Origin: Hoyosella sp. YIM 151337
GTDB lineage: Bacteria; Actinomycetota; Actinomycetes; Mycobacteriales; Mycobacteriaceae
Direction: 5' to 3'
Length of the DNA: 64,000 bases
NCBI RefSeq assembly: GCF_026041215.1
Contig: NZ_JAPEIQ010000006.1
Coordinates: forward strand, 574,146-638,145
The notes below the pieces were generated by a model. It was not told the origin of the DNA, searched no databases, and saw only the letters and a program-made list of their open reading frames with translations. Position numbers and translations under genes: made by a program. This document shows positions 20,395 to 30,204 of the stretch, one piece after another; position 1 is the stretch's first letter; every line of letters starts with the position of its first letter.

Positions 20395-20863
20395 TGTCGC
20401 GGGCCTCCCTCTTCATTACGTACGCGTCGGCGCCACTTGGCTGGTAGTACTTCTTCCGCACGCCCACGACATTGAATCCAGCTTTCTTGTAGAGGCTTTG
20501 CGCGGCCTCGTTGTCGACGCGAACATCGAGCCACACGGGCCCGCCATGGACGTCGGCCACAGTAAGCAGGTCGTCGAGGAGCATACGGCCGATTCCCTGG
20601 CCCTGGTACCGAGGATCGACACCAATCGTGTGGATCTCGTTCTCGGGCTGGTCCGCCGGCCCGAGCAGCGCGATGCCCGCGTAACCGACGAGCGCGTCAT
20701 CGATTTCAGCGGCCACATAGTGGTGGTCGGGGCTGCGAAGTTCCTGTTCAAAAGCCCACGCTGGCCAGGGGTTGTCACGGGCAAAAAGTATCTGCTCAAG
20801 GCGCGCGCACCGTTTTGCATCGCGCTGCGCGAGCGGGCGCATCAGGACATCAGCCACTTTCAC
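20387..20863 (-). CDS. rimI: Ribosomal-protein-alanine N-acetyltransferase-like RimI
   Basis: A 158-residue GNAT acetyltransferase. The acetyl-CoA-binding motif A is [20 protein letters not shown], followed by [19 protein letters not shown], the usual RimI B region. The GTG at 20863 overlaps the tsaB stop as GTGA. The tsaB-rimI-tsaD order is widespread in actinobacteria. The substrate may be S18 or other N-termini. Confidence 0.92.
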   Translation of the reverse strand: MKVADVLMRPLAQRDAKRCARLEQILFARDNPWPAWAFEQELRSPDHHYVAAEIDDALVGYAGIALLGPADQPENEIHTIGVDPRYQGQGIGRMLLDDLLTVADVHGGPVWLDVRVDNEAAQSLYKKAGFNVVGVRKKYYQPSGADAYVMKREARDNG

Positions 20864-21561
20864 ATCACACCCCGCGTGATGAAGTCCGGCGGCGGAATCG
20901 CCTCCGGTTCGCGCCGCGGGCCTCCCGGCTCCGTCGCGTCGGGGCGCCGCAGATAGAGCGGCACGAGCGGATCCGGAGCTGCGCCCGCCATGATCCGGTC
21001 GGCGACCACGCTGACCAGCCCTAGGGGCGTCGGGCTTGCCACGTTTGTATACGGCAAATCGAAGAACTCAGCATGCTCCGCCGAACCCGCCACCAGTTCA
21101 GACGGGGCCGCCGGTACCTCCGCGGGACGCCGAACTGCCGGCCCCTCGACACGTTTTCCGTTGTCGTAGCGGGCCCAGTACACCTCCCGCCGGCGCGCGT
21201 CTGTCACCACCAACAGTGGCCGATCGAAGCCCACCGCCGCAGCGATTCCGTCCAGAGTGCACACACCGTACGCGGGCACCCCCAAAGCGTCAGCGAATGC
21301 GGCCGCGGTGGCCATACCGACGCGCAGTCCGGTGTAGGGGCCCGGGCCCGTTCCCGTAACCACCGCGCCGACTTCACCGGCGCTCACGCCACCTTCCTGG
21401 AGGCACTCCAGGATCTGCGGTGTCAGCACTTCCGCGTGCGCGCGAGGGTTCACCGTCACGCGAGACGCCAGCGGATAGAACGTGACGGCGCTCGATGTCT
21501 CCACGCGTACGACACCGGCCGTCACCGCAGGAGTGGACGTATCAACAGCTACAACCAGCAC
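20860..21561 (-). CDS. tsaB: tRNA threonylcarbamoyladenosine biosynthesis protein TsaB
   Basis: 233 residues of the YeaZ family, the scaffold that binds TsaD and TsaE. It starts VVAVDTSTPAVTAGVV and holds the GTGPGPYTGLRVGMATA glycine-rich block. The catalytic motifs of TsaD are absent, as expected for the inactive paralogue. The last residues form a divergent tail (DATEPGGPRREPEAIPPP). It lies 30 bases downstream of tsaE. Confidence 0.93.
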   Translation of the reverse strand: MLVVAVDTSTPAVTAGVVRVETSSAVTFYPLASRVTVNPRAHAEVLTPQILECLQEGGVSAGEVGAVVTGTGPGPYTGLRVGMATAAAFADALGVPAYGVCTLDGIAAAVGFDRPLLVVTDARRREVYWARYDNGKRVEGPAVRRPAEVPAAPSELVAGSAEHAEFFDLPYTNVASPTPLGLVSVVADRIMAGAAPDPLVPLYLRRPDATEPGGPRREPEAIPPPDFITRGVM

Positions 21562-21591
21562 AACTGTCCAGAGTACCGGTTTGCCGCAGCG

Positions 21592-22083
21592 TTACCGATC
21601 GTGGTTGATCCACTGCCACCGCGCGATGCGCAGCTCGTCGTCGGAGTGCCGTTCCAGGCGGACAAGGAGATGACGGTCGGCCAGGCGTTCCGCAAGCCCT
21701 TCCCCCCACTCCACCACAACCACCGCGTCGTCGAGTTCAGTGTCGAGGTCCAGCGCATCGAGTTCATCAAGCGCGAGCCTGCCGCCGTCGTGTGCAAGTT
21801 CGGAATCCCCGAGCAACCGGTAGGCGTCGACATGCACCATCGCCACCGGTGGACCGCCGCCAGGCCGGACATTTCCAGCGCGATGTTCACGGGCAATGAT
21901 GAACGTCGGCGAACTCACTGCTCCTACGACACCGAGACCCGCCCCGATTCCCCGCGCGACGGCCGTCTTCCCGGCACCGAGCGGACCCGACAGTACAACC
22001 ACGTCACCCGCGGTGAGATCTGCCGCTAATCGCCTGCCAAACTCCTCGGTGTCCTGCACGGTCAGCAACTGCTCGGAATACAC
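21592..22083 (-). CDS. tsaE: tRNA threonylcarbamoyladenosine biosynthesis ATPase TsaE
   Basis: About 163 residues of the YjeE P-loop family: VVLSGPLGAGKTAVARGIG (Walker A) and SSPTFIIAREH. The VEWGEGL motif is near the C-terminus. The GTG at 22083 (MYSEQLLTVQDTEEF) gives the typical length; GTG at 22062 (VQDTEEF) is also possible. Either way the gene begins inside the 3' end of the upstream hydrolase, with about 80 or 60 bases of overlap. Confidence 0.92.
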   Translation of the reverse strand: MYSEQLLTVQDTEEFGRRLAADLTAGDVVVLSGPLGAGKTAVARGIGAGLGVVGAVSSPTFIIAREHRAGNVRPGGGPPVAMVHVDAYRLLGDSELAHDGGRLALDELDALDLDTELDDAVVVVEWGEGLAERLADRHLLVRLERHSDDELRIARWQWINHDR

Positions 22084-23230
22084 CCGTGATCGACCTTTCC
22101 GCCCTCGCATGCTCCAGGGAACGCTCGACCAAGCGCTCAAGCGCTTCGGAAACAACCATTGGCTGTTCCATCTCCACCATGTGCCCAGCTTTCGGCACGC
22201 GCAACAATTCAGTGTGCGGTAAGGCTTCCGCCATCGCCACCGAGTTCCGGAATGGTGTCACCATGTCACCGTCACCACACACGACAAGCGCCGGGACCGG
22301 TTTGAGTACCGGGAGGGCAAGTGATTCATCATGCTCGACCAGCGCAGCCAAAAAGTTGACCATCGTGGACAGATTCGTCTCGTTCGTCATCTTTTCGGAG
22401 AACCGGGCAACTTCAGGTGCTATCTTCCGGTCGCCGTATGAGGTCGCTTTCAATATCGGCGAGAGGATCGGCCGCACCGCGTCCCGACTCTGCTGTACCA
22501 CCGCGGGTGCGGCTTTAACGGCGAGGCGGGCAGCCTTCACGGCCGGCGTATCAAGAACCCGCGCGATCCCCGCTGCGGACAGCCCGTTTGCCGCTGTCGC
22601 CACAAGTCCCACACCGATGACACGGTTACGCACGATATCCGGGAACTGCCGCGCGAAGGCGAGCACCGTCATGCCCCCCATCGAATGACCGACGAGGATC
22701 AGCGGACCCGACGGCGCCCGCTGTGAGATGACAGCAGCAAGGTCGCGGCCCAGTTGCGAAATAGTGCACGATTCTGCGCTCGGCATCCCAGACTGGCCAT
22801 GGCCGCGCTGATCGTAGAAGATCATGCGAACGCTGTCCCCGAACGCCTCTTCGAGGTCGATCCGCTGAAAATGCCATGCGCCCATGTGGAGACAAAACCC
22901 GTGGGCGAACACGATTGTCAGCGGCGCGTCCGGGGGGCCAACCTCGCGCACGTTGAGCAGCAAATGGTCCTCGGTAAGAACGATGCTCGCCCGATCCGTC
23001 TGCATCAGCCGGAAGTCGTGTTCATAAGCGGTGCGGCCAGATCGAGTGCTGCGCGGTGCCGTAACGTTCGGCGGCTGCTTCGGCCCGTCTTTCGGGGGCT
23101 CCTTCAAGAAACTCTTCACCCGTGCGGCGCGGACGAGTCTGCGCACCCTCCGGCTGCGGCGAGGGCGCGGTTCCTTCTTCTCGTAGTGGCTGTCGACCTG
23201 TTCTGGCTGCTCCTCCGCAACCGACTCCAT
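22004..23230 (-). CDS. Alpha/beta hydrolase
   Basis: A 408-residue hydrolase. A basic N-terminal extension of about 65 residues (RRSRRVRRLVRAARVKSF) precedes the fold. The fold has HGFCLHMGAWHFQ, YDQRGHGQSG and the nucleophile elbow VGHSMGGMTVLAF with Ser. The late His lies in KAGHMVEMEQP, so the triad looks complete. The role is unknown. Its position between alr and tsaE recurs in rhodococci. The last about 25 residues are read from DNA that also encodes the TsaE start. The ATG at 23230 follows the alr stop by seven bases; a GTG one codon upstream is possible. Confidence 0.85.
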   Translation of the reverse strand: MESVAEEQPEQVDSHYEKKEPRPRRSRRVRRLVRAARVKSFLKEPPKDGPKQPPNVTAPRSTRSGRTAYEHDFRLMQTDRASIVLTEDHLLLNVREVGPPDAPLTIVFAHGFCLHMGAWHFQRIDLEEAFGDSVRMIFYDQRGHGQSGMPSAESCTISQLGRDLAAVISQRAPSGPLILVGHSMGGMTVLAFARQFPDIVRNRVIGVGLVATAANGLSAAGIARVLDTPAVKAARLAVKAAPAVVQQSRDAVRPILSPILKATSYGDRKIAPEVARFSEKMTNETNLSTMVNFLAALVEHDESLALPVLKPVPALVVCGDGDMVTPFRNSVAMAEALPHTELLRVPKAGHMVEMEQPMVVSEALERLVERSLEHARAERSITGVFRAVADRAGHRGVWQAISGRSHRG

Positions 23231-23237
23231 CACCGCG

Positions 23238-24440
23238 CTAACCCCCCACGTAAGTGCGCACGACGCGCCCCTTGATTCCGGTTACGACCTCGTAGTGAAT
23301 AGTTCCCAGGGTGTCAGCCCAGTCTTGTGCGATCGGTTCGCCGGTGTCGCCCGGCCCGAAAAGCACTGCCGTGTCGCCTTCACGCACCGAGCCGCCGTCT
23401 GGCCCAAGGTCGGCAACGAACTGGTCCATACACACACGGCCCACCGCCGGATACCGGCGGCCGTTTATCTGCACGCCGAACCGTCCAGTTAACAACCGCG
23501 GGATACCGTCGGCGTATCCAACAGGGAGCAGCGCCACCGTGGTGTCACGCGGAGCAATCCACACGTGCCCGTACGAGACGCCCTCCCCCGCTGCGACTTT
23601 CTTCACCAGCGCGACGCGCGTCCGTGCGGTCATCGCCGGCCGCAGACCCATCTGCCCCCGCTCGGGGACCGGCGATAGACCGTAAAGGGCAATCCCGGGA
23701 CGGACCATATCGAAACGCAGATCGCTGCGTGTCATCGTCGCCGCTGAATTAGACAAATGCAGAATTCCGGTTTCAAGCCCATGCGTCTGTGCATCGGCGA
23801 CGATCTCGCGGAATCGCGCGGCCTGCCGATCGATGATCGGGTGATCCGGCTCATCGGCGTGCGCGAGATGCGAAAAGAAGGAGGTCATGACGATCGAGTT
23901 GTCGGCGACCGCCCGCAATAACGCGTCACGCAGTTCCGGCCACTCGAACGCTGACACACCGTTGCGGTTCAGGCCCGAATCCACTTTGACCGCGACTCGT
24001 GCCTGAACACCTGTGTGCTCGGCGGCAGATAACACACCCGCGAGGTGACGCGGTGACGAGACAGCGACGTCGACACCACGGACAAGCGCGGGCGCGAAAT
24101 CGGCGTCCGGAGTGTGCAGCCAGCAGAGGAGCGGGTCGTCGATCCCGGCGTCACGCAGCTCAACAGCCTCCTCGACAGTCGCCACCCCGAGTTGCGCAGC
24201 GCCGGCGCGCAGCGCGGCCCGCGCGACCTGAACCGCACCATGGCCGTAACCGTCGGCTTTGACAACAACCATGACCTCAGCCCCACCGGCACAGTCACGC
24301 AGCACCGCTGTGTTCGCCGCGATGGCGCCGAGGTCGATCACCGCCTCGAACTGCGGCGCGGCTGTCGGCCGGCCGCTCCTTCCGCGCACGGACGCTTGAG
24401 CTGTGCCTGCTGCTTCCGATGCCTTCGCACTCCACGTCAC
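23238..24440 (-). CDS. alr: Alanine racemase
   Basis: A 400-residue fold type III PLP enzyme that makes D-alanine for peptidoglycan. The PLP-lysine motif is [34 protein letters not shown] and the C-terminal domain are typical, and the catalytic Tyr region is [11 protein letters not shown]. The GTG at 24440 gives family length and has AGGA upstream, while longer in-frame reading is low-complexity. It lies 16 bases downstream of nnrD. Confidence 0.95.
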   Translation of the reverse strand: MTWSAKASEAAGTAQASVRGRSGRPTAAPQFEAVIDLGAIAANTAVLRDCAGGAEVMVVVKADGYGHGAVQVARAALRAGAAQLGVATVEEAVELRDAGIDDPLLCWLHTPDADFAPALVRGVDVAVSSPRHLAGVLSAAEHTGVQARVAVKVDSGLNRNGVSAFEWPELRDALLRAVADNSIVMTSFFSHLAHADEPDHPIIDRQAARFREIVADAQTHGLETGILHLSNSAATMTRSDLRFDMVRPGIALYGLSPVPERGQMGLRPAMTARTRVALVKKVAAGEGVSYGHVWIAPRDTTVALLPVGYADGIPRLLTGRFGVQINGRRYPAVGRVCMDQFVADLGPDGGSVREGDTAVLFGPGDTGEPIAQDWADTLGTIHYEVVTGIKGRVVRTYVGG

Positions 24441-24456
24441 GCTGCAAATCCTGCCA

Positions 24457-25929
24457 TCACGACCCGGTTTTGCCGGTGTGGGCGGCATCCGCCACACCGG
24501 AGTGTTGGGCCGCTGCCCGTACTGAGGAGATCGCTGGACGTATGGCGTCGCGCAGCAGCGACGCGGATATCGGCGCGGGCACCGGCGACCCAGCAGCGAT
24601 AAACGCGGCCCTCGCATGCACGTGAGCCCCCATCGCAGCGGCATCGAACGGTTCAAGCCCACTGGCTAGCAGGGCACCGATGATCCCGGAGAGGACATCG
24701 CCCGACCCCGCAGTCGCTGCCCAGGAGCTGCCCGCCTCACAGACGCGCACACGCCCGTCCGGGCGCGCGATGATCGTGGAGCGGCCTTTGAGCAGCACCG
24801 TGGCACCCCAATCCGCTGCGAATTGCTGAGCAGCGCCTATCCGGTCCGGGTCAGGAGCGCTGCCCGTGAGCCGGGCGAACTCACCCGCGTGCGGAGTAAG
24901 CAATGTCGGGGTTTGGCGGCCGCGAACGAGTTCCGGGCTCTTCGCCGCCATTGTCAGTGCGTCCGCGTCCAACACCGTGGCCACGTCCTGGTCGAGGATC
25001 GCGGCGAGGGTTTTCGCCTCATGGCGGCCGGTACCGAAACCAGGACCGGCAACCCACGCCTGTACCCGTCCCGCCTCCCCGATCTTCTCTGCGGCGATCA
25101 CCTCGGGGTACCGTGCCAGAACCTGCTCATGCGCCGTCCCGGTGTAGCGGACCATCCCTGATCGTGCGGCCACCGCTCCGCCCACGCTGAGTACCGCGGC
25201 ACCCGGATATACGGCAGAACCAGCGGCGACCCCCACGACGCCCTGTGTGTACTTGTCGTCAGCTGCCTCCGGCACCGGCCACCGGGCGCCGACTTCACGG
25301 TCAGTGAGGACCTCCACATCTGAGTGCGGTAGATCAAGGCCGATACCCACCAGCACTACGCGCCCACAATGCCGCGGCGCGAGCGCATGGACGCGCTTGT
25401 ATCCGCCAAATGTCACAGTGAGGGTCGCACGAACTGCGGGCCCGCTCACCTCACCAGTATCAGGATCCACACCGCTCGGCAGGTCAACGGCGACGATCGG
25501 CGCCGTTATCTTGGCGACGTGTAAAGCTGCCTCCGGGCGCAGCGGCCCCTTACCGGAGATGCCAACGATGCCGTCCACAACGATGTCGTTGTCACTCAGC
25601 CGAGTGACCACACGCCCGCCGGCCTGCACCAGCGCCTGCAACCCGGCTTTGTGGGCGCGGTCGGGATTGAGCAGCACCGCCTCGACCGCCACCCCGCGCC
25701 GACACAGAAAAGCGCCCGCCCATAGCGCGTCACCACCGTTATCACCGGAACCGATGAGCAAGCCGGCACGCGTCCCGGCGATCGCCCCGGTAAGCCGGCG
25801 CAATTCAAGCGCAACCGCGGCGGCGAGCCCCCACGATGCGCGGCGCATCGGCACCCCAGCAGCCACGCGGGCGAAGAGCTTAGCCTCTGCCGCACGGATC
25901 TCGTCTGCGGTGAAGTACGGAACACTCAT
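24457..25929 (-). CDS. nnrD: Bifunctional NAD(P)H-hydrate epimerase/dehydratase
   Basis: 490 residues that repair hydrated NADH and NADPH. The N-terminal YjeF_N epimerase domain shows [19 protein letters not shown] and [15 protein letters not shown]. The C-terminal ADP-dependent dehydratase shows [23 protein letters not shown] and [18 protein letters not shown]. The two-domain fusion is standard. The ATG at 25929 ([15 protein letters not shown]) lies 16 bases after the glmS stop. Confidence 0.94.
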   Translation of the reverse strand: MSVPYFTADEIRAAEAKLFARVAAGVPMRRASWGLAAAVALELRRLTGAIAGTRAGLLIGSGDNGGDALWAGAFLCRRGVAVEAVLLNPDRAHKAGLQALVQAGGRVVTRLSDNDIVVDGIVGISGKGPLRPEAALHVAKITAPIVAVDLPSGVDPDTGEVSGPAVRATLTVTFGGYKRVHALAPRHCGRVVLVGIGLDLPHSDVEVLTDREVGARWPVPEAADDKYTQGVVGVAAGSAVYPGAAVLSVGGAVAARSGMVRYTGTAHEQVLARYPEVIAAEKIGEAGRVQAWVAGPGFGTGRHEAKTLAAILDQDVATVLDADALTMAAKSPELVRGRQTPTLLTPHAGEFARLTGSAPDPDRIGAAQQFAADWGATVLLKGRSTIIARPDGRVRVCEAGSSWAATAGSGDVLSGIIGALLASGLEPFDAAAMGAHVHARAAFIAAGSPVPAPISASLLRDAIRPAISSVRAAAQHSGVADAAHTGKTGS

Positions 25930-25945
25930 GCCAGCATCCGACCGG

Positions 25946-27808
25946 CTACTCGACGGTGACAGACTTCGCCAGGTTGCGCGGCTTATCGACGTCGTATCCC
26001 CGCGTTTGCGCGACCTGGGCCGCGAAGACCTGAAGCGGAATCGTTGAGAGCAACGGCTGCAGCAAAGTCGGCGATGCGGGGATCTCGATGAGGTGATCCG
26101 CGAACGGGCGCACTGCCTCATCGCCTTCTTCTGCGATCACGATCGTCTGGGCCCCGCGGGCCTGAATCTCGCGGATGTTGCTCAACAGCTTCGAATGCAG
26201 CACCGCACGGCCCTTGGGAGACGGCATCACGATGATGACGGGCAGCCCGTCCTCGATAAGCGCGATCGGGCCGTGCTTCAGTTCACCAGCTGCGAAACCC
26301 TCCGCGTGGATGTACGCCAGTTCCTTGAGTTTCAGCGCTCCTTCAAGCGCAACGGGGTAACCGACATGGCGGCCAAGGAACAGGATCGTCGACTGCTGGC
26401 CCAGCTCACGTCCCAGTTCACGAACGTTTTCGACGTTCGACAGCACCTTCTCGATCAACGCAGGCATCGCGGCGAGATCAGCGAACTCCCGCGCCACCTC
26501 GTCAGGGTATTTCGTGCCGCGAGCCTGGGCGAGGGCAAGTCCGACGAGGTAGTTCGCCGCAACCTGGGCCAAGAACGCCTTTGTTGACGCCACGCCGATT
26601 TCGGGGCCAGCGTGAGTGTAGAGAACCGCATCGGACTCGCGGGGAATCTGCGAGCCGTTCGTGTTACATACTGCGAGCACCCGGGCCCGCTGATGGCGAG
26701 CGTGGCGGACGGCCTCCAGCGTATCGGCGGTTTCCCCCGACTGTGAGATCGCCACGACGAGCGTCGAGCGGTCGAGGACCGGATCCCGGTACCGGAATTC
26801 ACTTGCGAGTTCCACCTCGACAGGCAGCCGCGCCCAGTGCTCGATCGCGTACTTCGCTACGAGGCCCGAATGGTAGGCAGAGCCGCACGCGACCACGAAC
26901 ACCTTGTCGATGTCGCGAAGATCCTGATCGGTGAGCCGTTGTTCATCGAGCACGATCCGGCCGCCGGTGAAATGCCCCCGGAGGGTGTCTGCCACCGCGA
27001 GAGGCTGCTCCTCGATCTCCTTCAGCATGAAGAAGTCGTGACCGCCCTTCTCCGCAGCCTCGAGATCCCAGTCGATGTGGAAAGGATGCCCCGCCTGTGG
27101 AGTCCCGTCGAAGTCCAGGATGCGGTACTCATCAGCGGTGATCACGACGACGTTATCCTGCCCGAGTTCTACCGCATCCCGGGTGTGTTCAATGAAGGCC
27201 GCGACATCGGACGCAACGAACATCTCGCCCGCACCGACCCCCACTACCAGCGGCGTTGACCGCCGGGCCGCGACGATTGTGCCGGGGTGGTCCGCGTGCG
27301 TGAACACCAGCGTGAATGCCCCTTCGAGTCGGCGCAGCACTTTGAGTGCGCTCGCTTCGAAGTCGCCAGCCGTGTCCCCTGCCGCGTACGCGCGGGCGAC
27401 GAGATGCACGGCCACCTCGGTATCGGTGTCCGACAGCAGTTCGATACCCGCGTCTTCAAGTTCGGTCCGCAACGGCGCGAAGTTCTCGATGATGCCGTTG
27501 TGAACGACCGCGATCCGCTGCGCGGCATCAGCGTGCGGATGCGCATTGCGGTCGGTTGGGCGGCCGTGCGTTGCCCACCGGGTGTGTCCCATGCCAGTAG
27601 CACCCGCGAACTTGTCGCGGCCTGCCTCAGCTAGCGCCTTCTCCAGGTTCGCCAACCTGCCTGCTCGTTTTTCAATTGCTACAGCACCCTGCCCGTCGAG
27701 CACAGCGACACCTGAAGAGTCATATCCCCGGTATTCCATCCGGCGTAATGCCTCAACGACGATGTCCAGCGCTTCGCGGTGGCCGACATACCCGACAATC
27801 CCGCACAT
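25946..27808 (-). CDS. glmS: Glutamine:fructose-6-phosphate aminotransferase (isomerising)
   Basis: A 620-residue enzyme of the first step in UDP-GlcNAc synthesis. It begins MCGIVGYVGHREALD with Cys2 as the glutaminase nucleophile. Two SIS domains follow (VVACGSAYHSGLVAKYAIEH, SQSGETADTLEAVR) and the end is DKPRNLAKSVTVE. GlmM is encoded 2.5 kb away. glmS opens an eight-gene same-strand block with short gaps or overlaps (nnrD, alr, hydrolase, tsaE, tsaB, rimI, tsaD). No glmS ribozyme-like leader was recognised. Confidence 0.97.
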   Translation of the reverse strand: MCGIVGYVGHREALDIVVEALRRMEYRGYDSSGVAVLDGQGAVAIEKRAGRLANLEKALAEAGRDKFAGATGMGHTRWATHGRPTDRNAHPHADAAQRIAVVHNGIIENFAPLRTELEDAGIELLSDTDTEVAVHLVARAYAAGDTAGDFEASALKVLRRLEGAFTLVFTHADHPGTIVAARRSTPLVVGVGAGEMFVASDVAAFIEHTRDAVELGQDNVVVITADEYRILDFDGTPQAGHPFHIDWDLEAAEKGGHDFFMLKEIEEQPLAVADTLRGHFTGGRIVLDEQRLTDQDLRDIDKVFVVACGSAYHSGLVAKYAIEHWARLPVEVELASEFRYRDPVLDRSTLVVAISQSGETADTLEAVRHARHQRARVLAVCNTNGSQIPRESDAVLYTHAGPEIGVASTKAFLAQVAANYLVGLALAQARGTKYPDEVAREFADLAAMPALIEKVLSNVENVRELGRELGQQSTILFLGRHVGYPVALEGALKLKELAYIHAEGFAAGELKHGPIALIEDGLPVIIVMPSPKGRAVLHSKLLSNIREIQARGAQTIVIAEEGDEAVRPFADHLIEIPASPTLLQPLLSTIPLQVFAAQVAQTRGYDVDKPRNLAKSVTVE

Positions 27809-27980
27809 AACGCAACAGCCTACTGCCCTTTCACATCGATAGCCGCTCGTCGCTCCAATCGGTGTTGCGCGGTTCCCCACAGCCAGCGCTGGCCAGCGAC
27901 GTGACTCACTCCAGGCGCAGTCAGGCCCGGCGCTGCGGTCACTGTTGACCCATCTGACGCGAGAAGTCCGCCTTGTGCGC

Positions 27981-27986
27981 TAACGT
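27981..27986 (+). promoter_or_regulatory. -10 element for leaderless transcription of the hydrolase-like gene
   Basis: TAACGT (TANNNT) ends seven bases before the GTG at 27994. The spacing puts transcription start at the initiation codon and favours that GTG over one two codons upstream. Confidence 0.4.
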
Positions 27987-27993
27987 CGTGGTT

Positions 27994-28926
27994 GTGGCGC
28001 CAAACCCGAAGAAGCTCGTTGCACGGCTCGCGCGACGCGGGCCGCACCGCGTGCTGCGCGGTGACCTCGCGATGGCCGGTATGCCTGGTCTCGTCTTCAC
28101 CCCGGAAAGCGGGTTCGGCCTTCCTGCGATTGCGTTTGGCCACACCTGGATGACCAGTCCGGCCCGCTACACGGGTCTTTTCAAGCACCTGGCGTCCTGG
28201 GGCTTCGTGGTTGCGGCGCCAGCAACTGAACGCGGTTTCGTACCCTCGGCGGGACGGTTGGCGGCCGACTTGAATGCGGCGCTCGAGATCTGCACGAATG
28301 TCCGCCTCGGCCCTGGCGAAATCTCAGTGCATCCGTCGAAGCTGGCTTTCGCCGGACACGGGTTCGGGGCAGGTGCCGCGGTGCTTGCCGCAGCCGCGCG
28401 CACTGAGCATCCCGCGAAAGCGGTCGCGGCCCTCTACCCTGCGCCGATCAGCCCCTCAGCTGAGAAAGCCGCACCGAAACTCACCTGTCCTGGACTTATC
28501 CTCGCCGCGGAGGCCAAATCACTGACCTCGAATGCCCGTCCGCTCGCGGATGCGTGGGGCGGTGATGCGGTTTTCCGGCTCGCCGAGAAATCGACGGTAG
28601 CGGGCATGCTTGAAGGCCGCAGTGTGATGCACTGGCTTGGCATCGGGCGGGGCAATCGGAAGACGCAGCGGATCACTCGCACCGTGCTCACCGGCTACCT
28701 GCTCAACCAAGTCGCAGGTGACAAGACGTACAGCTTGTTCTCGGACGCAGCTGCAGAGATCAAGGGCACGCTGGCGGTGGATATTTCCGAACCGCCAGTG
28801 GAGGATGAGTTCTCAGCCATGTTCGCTCCCCCGCGGGAATTGCTGCCTGGCGAGTTAGCGGGCACGGGAGCCGAAGTCTCGGGATCGCTGGAGCACCGCG
28901 CCGGCGGCCTCCTGCAGCGGCGGTGA
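27994..28926 (+). CDS. Dienelactone-hydrolase-like protein lacking the catalytic serine
   Basis: About 310 residues of alpha/beta-hydrolase fold, apparently the Rv3438 counterpart by position. GLVFTPESGFGLPAIAFGHTW and RYTGLFKHLASWGFVVAAP fit the family. The nucleophile elbow reads AGHGFGAGAA, so the G-x-S-x-G Ser is Gly and ordinary esterase catalysis is not expected. It is convergent with the following minus-strand gene and overlaps it by about 70 bases. The start is uncertain; GTG 27988 is an alternative. Confidence 0.72.
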   Translation: MAPNPKKLVARLARRGPHRVLRGDLAMAGMPGLVFTPESGFGLPAIAFGHTWMTSPARYTGLFKHLASWGFVVAAPATERGFVPSAGRLAADLNAALEICTNVRLGPGEISVHPSKLAFAGHGFGAGAAVLAAAARTEHPAKAVAALYPAPISPSAEKAAPKLTCPGLILAAEAKSLTSNARPLADAWGGDAVFRLAEKSTVAGMLEGRSVMHWLGIGRGNRKTQRITRTVLTGYLLNQVAGDKTYSLFSDAAAEIKGTLAVDISEPPVEDEFSAMFAPPRELLPGELAGTGAEVSGSLEHRAGGLLQRR

Positions 28927-29799
28927 CGGTGGAGCGGTCCATTTCGGGGGCGTCAGCGCGGGATCAGGCTCGGCGGGCCGGTCGCTGACAGGCACCGGGG
29001 GCGCAACGCCACTTTCAGGCATGGCGGGCGTATCCGGGACCACTGTCTCACCTGACTGGGGCGGTGCGACATCAGACCGAAGGTGCGCCTCAGATCGCTC
29101 TTCCACAAGTGGAGGCCGATAGTGCGGGTCGAATGTCAGCGACCCCACCGTCTCAAGTGCCGCTGCCGCAGCTTTCAGTTCGCTGCGGACCGTGTCAGCG
29201 CTCTCCTCACAGATCCGCACTGTGCGCACCTCGATGTCGTGCGCGAAGGGCAGGAAACGCTCGCGCAGCCACCGCCGTATGCCGTCTTGCACAGCGTCGA
29301 TATCCAGAAGCGCCGAGACCGCCTTGCTCTCGGCGGCATGATCGACAATTGTGACCGCGACACGCAGCGGGAGGCCGTCGAGGTGCGACTCACTGAGCGC
29401 CGCGAGGCTGCGGAGCTTCGCGGTCACCGCCGCGGAGGCTGCGTCCACCGAGCTCTCGAGACCGTGCACCCCACTCGCGAGGGCGTCACCAATCGCTTGT
29501 GAGTGTTGCGCATCCGCTGCGAGAGCACCAGCCGCATTCGCCGCTCCCGCGCTCGTTAATGCGTCAGCTGCAGCGCGTTCATACGACGCGGTCGTTGCCA
29601 CCAGTCCCATTGCTCGCGTGAGCCGCGAACCGACACGCGCGTACGCGGCGAGCTCAGGCGCATTATCGGTCATCAGAGCGACGAGTTCCGCTTCGCTGAG
29701 GCCGCGCTGAAACTCCACACCAGCGAGTTCAGCCGCCCGCTCCGCGACACTGCCTAGCCGCGCGAGGATGTGAACTGTATCGGCACCGCAGGCAATCAC
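28855..29799 (-). CDS. Ala/Pro-rich helical protein (Rv3439c-like), unknown function
   Basis: A 314-residue protein. The N-terminal two thirds are Ala-rich helices without membrane segments (SVAERAAELAG, GLESSVDAASAAVTAKLRSL). The last about 90 residues are Pro-rich and disordered-looking (AMPESGVAPPVPVSDRP). The GTG at 29799 overlaps the upstream stop as GTGA, so the two small genes form a translationally coupled pair, as Rv3440c-Rv3439c do. It has no signal peptide and no catalytic motif. Being a few genes from ESX-4 may be coincidence. Confidence 0.68.
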   Translation of the reverse strand: MIACGADTVHILARLGSVAERAAELAGVEFQRGLSEAELVALMTDNAPELAAYARVGSRLTRAMGLVATTASYERAAADALTSAGAANAAGALAADAQHSQAIGDALASGVHGLESSVDAASAAVTAKLRSLAALSESHLDGLPLRVAVTIVDHAAESKAVSALLDIDAVQDGIRRWLRERFLPFAHDIEVRTVRICEESADTVRSELKAAAAALETVGSLTFDPHYRPPLVEERSEAHLRSDVAPPQSGETVVPDTPAMPESGVAPPVPVSDRPAEPDPALTPPKWTAPPSPPLQEAAGAVLQRSRDFGSRAR

Positions 29800-30113
29800 A
29801 GGTTCAATCCCGCGTTCTGCGCGACACAAGTGAGTTGACGTGCATGCTCGGTATCAACGCTCGCCACCACGTCTAGCGCGGCGGGCAGGTCTGCGGCACG
29901 CTGCACACGCGTGCGCGCATACGTGTCTAGCCACTGGCGGGTGCGGTCGATGGCCGCGTTCAATTCCGCAGACACGTCCGGCAGCTGTTCGGTGTGGTGT
30001 ACCGCGAGCGCGGCCTCTGTAGCTGTCTCGGCCGCCCTGGCGAGGTAGTTCCGCACATCACTCGCCGTGTCAGCACTGACCGCAGCCGTGCAAGCCGATT
30101 CTCTCTCGTGCAT
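29796..30113 (-). CDS. Small helical protein (Rv3440c-like), unknown function
   Basis: A 105-residue acidic, Ala-rich all-helical protein (DVRNYLARAAETATEAALAV, AAIDRTRQWLDTYARTRVQ). It has no WXG motif, though size and helix content are reminiscent of Esx-type proteins. The ATG at 30113 is chosen; GTG further upstream would add 15 residues. It is coupled to the downstream Ala/Pro-rich gene and begins 91 bases after the glmM stop. Confidence 0.65.
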   Translation of the reverse strand: MHERESACTAAVSADTASDVRNYLARAAETATEAALAVHHTEQLPDVSAELNAAIDRTRQWLDTYARTRVQRAADLPAALDVVASVDTEHARQLTCVAQNAGLNL

Positions 30114-30204
30114 AGACTGATATGACGCAGCCGGCCGCACGACGGTTCCGTCTACCACCGAACTCGTTGAGAGTGGCTTCTGGACCCACTGGGTGCCGCA
30201 GCCG

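Noticed and set aside
27809-27987. Possible glmS ribozyme upstream of glmS
   Set aside because: No sequence resembling the ribozyme core; such ribozymes are mainly found in Firmicutes.
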